Of a stretch of 25,458 bases of DNA, positions 24,701 to 25,458 are shown one piece after another (within the stretch, counting starts at the first letter, position 1; every line of letters starts with the position of its first letter). The stretch lies in the NCBI GenBank assembly GCA_049642465.1, contig JBAROV010000151.1, positions 1 through 25,458 of the forward strand, read 5' to 3'. Origin of the DNA: CAWDPQ01 sp049642465 (GTDB lineage: Bacteria; Acidobacteriota; Vicinamibacteria; Vicinamibacterales; 2-12-FULL-66-21). Made by a program: the position numbers and the translations under genes. The notes under the pieces were generated by a model. The model searched no databases. It saw nothing but the letters and a program-made list of their open reading frames with translations, and was not told where the DNA came from.

Positions 24701-25183
24701 CGTCAGATAGACCAGCGTCGCGAAGTTGCGGCCATTGAGCGGCAACTCCTTGATCGCCCGTTCTTCAATGACCGTGCCGACCTCGGAGGAGTCCGTGCGC
24801 AGGAGCGGTGCTTCGGCGATGACCGTCGTCGTTTCTTCCACACCGCCAACCTCGAGCATCACGTCCACACGCGCGCGCTGGTTGACCTGCAGGATGACCC
24901 CGTCGCGAATCCACTTCTTGAATCCCTGCACGTTGACTTCGACGGCGTAGGTTCCCGGTGTCAAAAATGGCGCTGTATACGTGCCGGTGCCGTCCGTCAC
25001 ATAACTGCTGGTCGTATTCTTGTTGACCTCGCGGATGTTGACGGTCGCGCCGGGCACGACACCATTCGAATCGCTGACCGTACCGACGATCGTGCCGGTG
25101 GTCACCTGAGCAGTAGCGGCGACGGCGAGAAGACCCGCTTGAAGCAGAGCCAAGAGCATCGAGAGCAGAATTCGCTTCGTCAT
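21761..25183 (-). CDS. Oar-like TonB-dependent receptor with N-terminal carboxypeptidase-regulatory domain
   Basis: A 1140-residue outer-membrane protein. I start it at ATG 25183, just downstream of AAGGAGGAG, rather than at the upstream ATG 25234. A signal peptide ends near residue 26. A carboxypeptidase-regulatory-like beta domain (about 28-110; GTIVGTVSDSNG, GTYTAPFLTPGTY) is followed by the plug (about 120-260; AIKELPLNGRNFATLVYLTPG) and a long 22-strand-type barrel ending QFSLKFNF with the C-terminal Phe required for outer-membrane insertion. Acidobacteriota carry many such receptors, resembling the Oar protein of Myxococcus and SusC. They are thought to import oligosaccharides or other large substrates using TonB energy. 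No SusD partner is visible. The dehydratase gene downstream suggests a sugar-acid-containing substrate (inference). Confidence 0.94.
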   Translation of the reverse strand: MTKRILLSMLLALLQAGLLAVAATAQVTTGTIVGTVSDSNGVVPGATVNIREVNKNTTSSYVTDGTGTYTAPFLTPGTYAVEVNVQGFKKWIRDGVILQVNQRARVDVMLEVGGVEETTTVIAEAPLLRTDSSEVGTVIEERAIKELPLNGRNFATLVYLTPGITPGQANENLSGASTFNPRGASNFNALGHQANANAWLIDGIDNNEYSFNTVIIAPSVEQVREFKVLSGVFSAEFGRGAGVVSVATKSGSNTLHGTAFEYVRNDAFDARNFFVRKVAGPDGTLQVDPKPPLDRHQFGGAIGGAVVLPGLYDGHNRTFFFADYAGLKETRGQVFVNTVPTARTRTGDFSDFRDANGNLILIYDPLTTRSNPNFNSSQPVSASNPQFLRDPFPGNVIPQNRLNQIGLNVASIYPTPNGPGNFNNYTSTVNREVTDNVFSGRVDHRLSDKDSFFVRFNWGKFKLDAPQGQAACCLPTPAEAASRFDLGPFVAGIQNTRLTTHGAAFNYSRVISPALVNELRLGYAKTVPFTFQSDFGINAAESLGIRGINVTEFTTGLPNINIPDLTGISGGPAFLPVNPKQFHWQIEDALVWLRGRHQLKFGYRLVDRYPSPFTNTDTRGSINFGRNFTNNPVTNSGGSGIASLLTGYINSAARGFLLEPYTLRTQEHGLFIQDDFKVSPRFTINAGVRYEIFGAETEEQNKIVNFDPVGLRLIYAGEDGASKSVNKKTQYGNVAPRLGLTYDLFGDSSTILRTGFAITYFPEQPSASNMIGQQVPYTISQNVSSVTNPTDFSVIRTINDPFPPIAPVKPRTTAELQAANPRVLGHSFENETPYAEQWHFGIDRRLFAAMAIELTYAGSAGKHIVYCYNPNEVQPGIGSQDSRRLIQPLNRLNNMVQCDPRNRSTYHSGQVKLTQRFRNGLQVLGSYTYGKALDYGGSAASGGGAVGNPQTVTNLAAGHGPAGFDVRHRAVVSWVYELPWGPNRRWLAESGWLGALVGGWQLAGIGTITTGRPFTVFMQTGVNNGAPSWPNRVGSGKLDDPTVDLWYNPRDFAAPPPNTYGDSGRGILYGPGHINFDTSLSKRFTVLGRSNAEFRWDAFNLFNHPGFGFPNQNFDSPTAGRITTTVVDNRSMQFSLKFNF

Positions 25184-25185
25184 CA

Positions 25186-25194
25186 CTCCTCCTT
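25186..25194 (-). promoter_or_regulatory. Strong ribosome binding site deciding the receptor start
   Basis: AAGGAGGAG on the minus strand ends two bases before ATG 25183. The alternative ATG at 25234 lacks a comparable site and would put charged residues ahead of the signal peptide. Confidence 0.85.
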
Positions 25195-25224
25195 GCCAGC
25201 AGGGGATCCGCCGAGTGATGCGGG

Positions 25225-25253
25225 AGCCTGTCACCAGGCGCGGTGCGTGTCAA
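25225..25253 (-). promoter_or_regulatory. Candidate promoter of the TonB-dependent receptor
   Basis: On the minus strand a perfect -35 box TTGACA (25248-25253) is followed after 17 bases by CAGGCT (25225-25230), a weak -10. This would give a leader of about 35 bases to the ribosome site. The -35 match and the spacing are good; the -10 is poor. Confidence 0.35.
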
Positions 25254-25458
25254 CTGCCTCGAGTGCGGACGGGAGATCGGGGGGGGCGGAGCGCCTGCGG
25301 CCCGAGCGAGGCGCCGGAGGGAAGCCGCCGCAGGCGGCCGCCGAGCGAGAGCGAGCGGGGGTGCCCGCCTCCGCTGGTCGTACACGAGACGAGCGACCAG
25401 CTACGGCGAGGTCTCGCCGTAGCGCGCCTGAACTATTCGCGCGCGGAGGCGGAGGGCC
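25254..25458. repeat. GC-rich non-coding stretch with several inverted repeats
   Basis: No gene is supported here. Three inverted repeats are visible: CGCCTGCGGC (25292-25301) with 25327-25336; GCTGGTCG (25373-25380) with 25394-25401; and a tight palindrome CTACGGCGAG/CTCGCCGTAG (25401-25422). The last two abut. The sequence between is rich in GAGCGAG words. It may be a terminator or repetitive extragenic element upstream of the receptor, cut by the window edge. Confidence 0.7.

Noticed and set aside
1..25458. tRNA, rRNA, riboswitch or integrase/attachment sites
   Set aside because: None was recognised on reading; no tRNA-like cloverleaf, integrase, transposase or phage gene supports such features.

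Overview
The window looks like a GC-rich chromosomal segment of an environmental Acidobacteriota bacterium, perhaps of the Vicinamibacteria type. This is inferred from gene content: a large Oar-like TonB-dependent receptor with an N-terminal carboxypeptidase-regulatory domain, secreted PQQ dehydrogenase and cytochrome c proteins with Arg/Gly-rich inserts, a PVC-type membrane-bound dehydrogenase/cytochrome, a Tat-exported enolase-superfamily dehydratase and a sulfatase. No rRNA, tRNA, CRISPR array, transposase or phage gene was seen.

Layout. (1) 1-4743, minus strand: a tightly packed operon read from 4743 downward: heme/helix-hairpin-helix protein, di-heme cytochrome c, PQQ-type dehydrogenase and gamma-glutamyltransferase. 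The last three are joined by two ATGA stop/start overlaps, and the gamma-glutamyltransferase runs off the left edge. (2) 4811-7756, plus strand: a divergent 981-residue secreted propeller/cytochrome c/discoidin-like protein. (3) 7757-7992: a remarkable, almost complete inverted repeat of about 229 bp whose arms are built from degenerate 29-bp tandem units around a 23-bp GC-rich hairpin. (4) 7993-13793, minus strand: a compact five-gene operon read from 13793 downward: GNAT acetyltransferase, DegT/StrS aminotransferase, orphan PTS IIC-like permease, secreted protein of unknown function and O-methyltransferase-like protein. (5) 14018-17745, plus strand: a secreted amidohydrolase, the decayed remains of a PQQ dehydrogenase-cytochrome gene, and a LamG-sulfatase fusion. 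(6) 17851-20065, minus strand: an ABC-2 exporter (permease plus ATPase, NatAB-like). (7) 20225-25183, minus strand: an Oar-like TonB-dependent receptor followed by a Tat-exported mandelate racemase-family dehydratase. (8) 25235-25458: a GC-rich non-coding stretch rich in small inverted repeats.

How it may work together (inference). Much of the window encodes envelope or periplasmic catabolism: outer-membrane uptake (receptor), periplasmic oxidation feeding electrons into c-type cytochromes, desulfation, hydrolysis, and dehydration of sugar acids. The five-gene operon at 7993-13793 is the best candidate for an undescribed system. It combines amino-sugar-type chemistry (PLP aminotransferase, acetyltransferase, methyltransferase) with a sugar permease that lacks any PTS partners here and has Asn where a His is expected, plus a secreted protein I cannot assign.

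A second theme is that several gene 3' ends (7757, 15197, 20224, 21760) are followed by short-word tandem or inverted repeats that differ in sequence but share a style.
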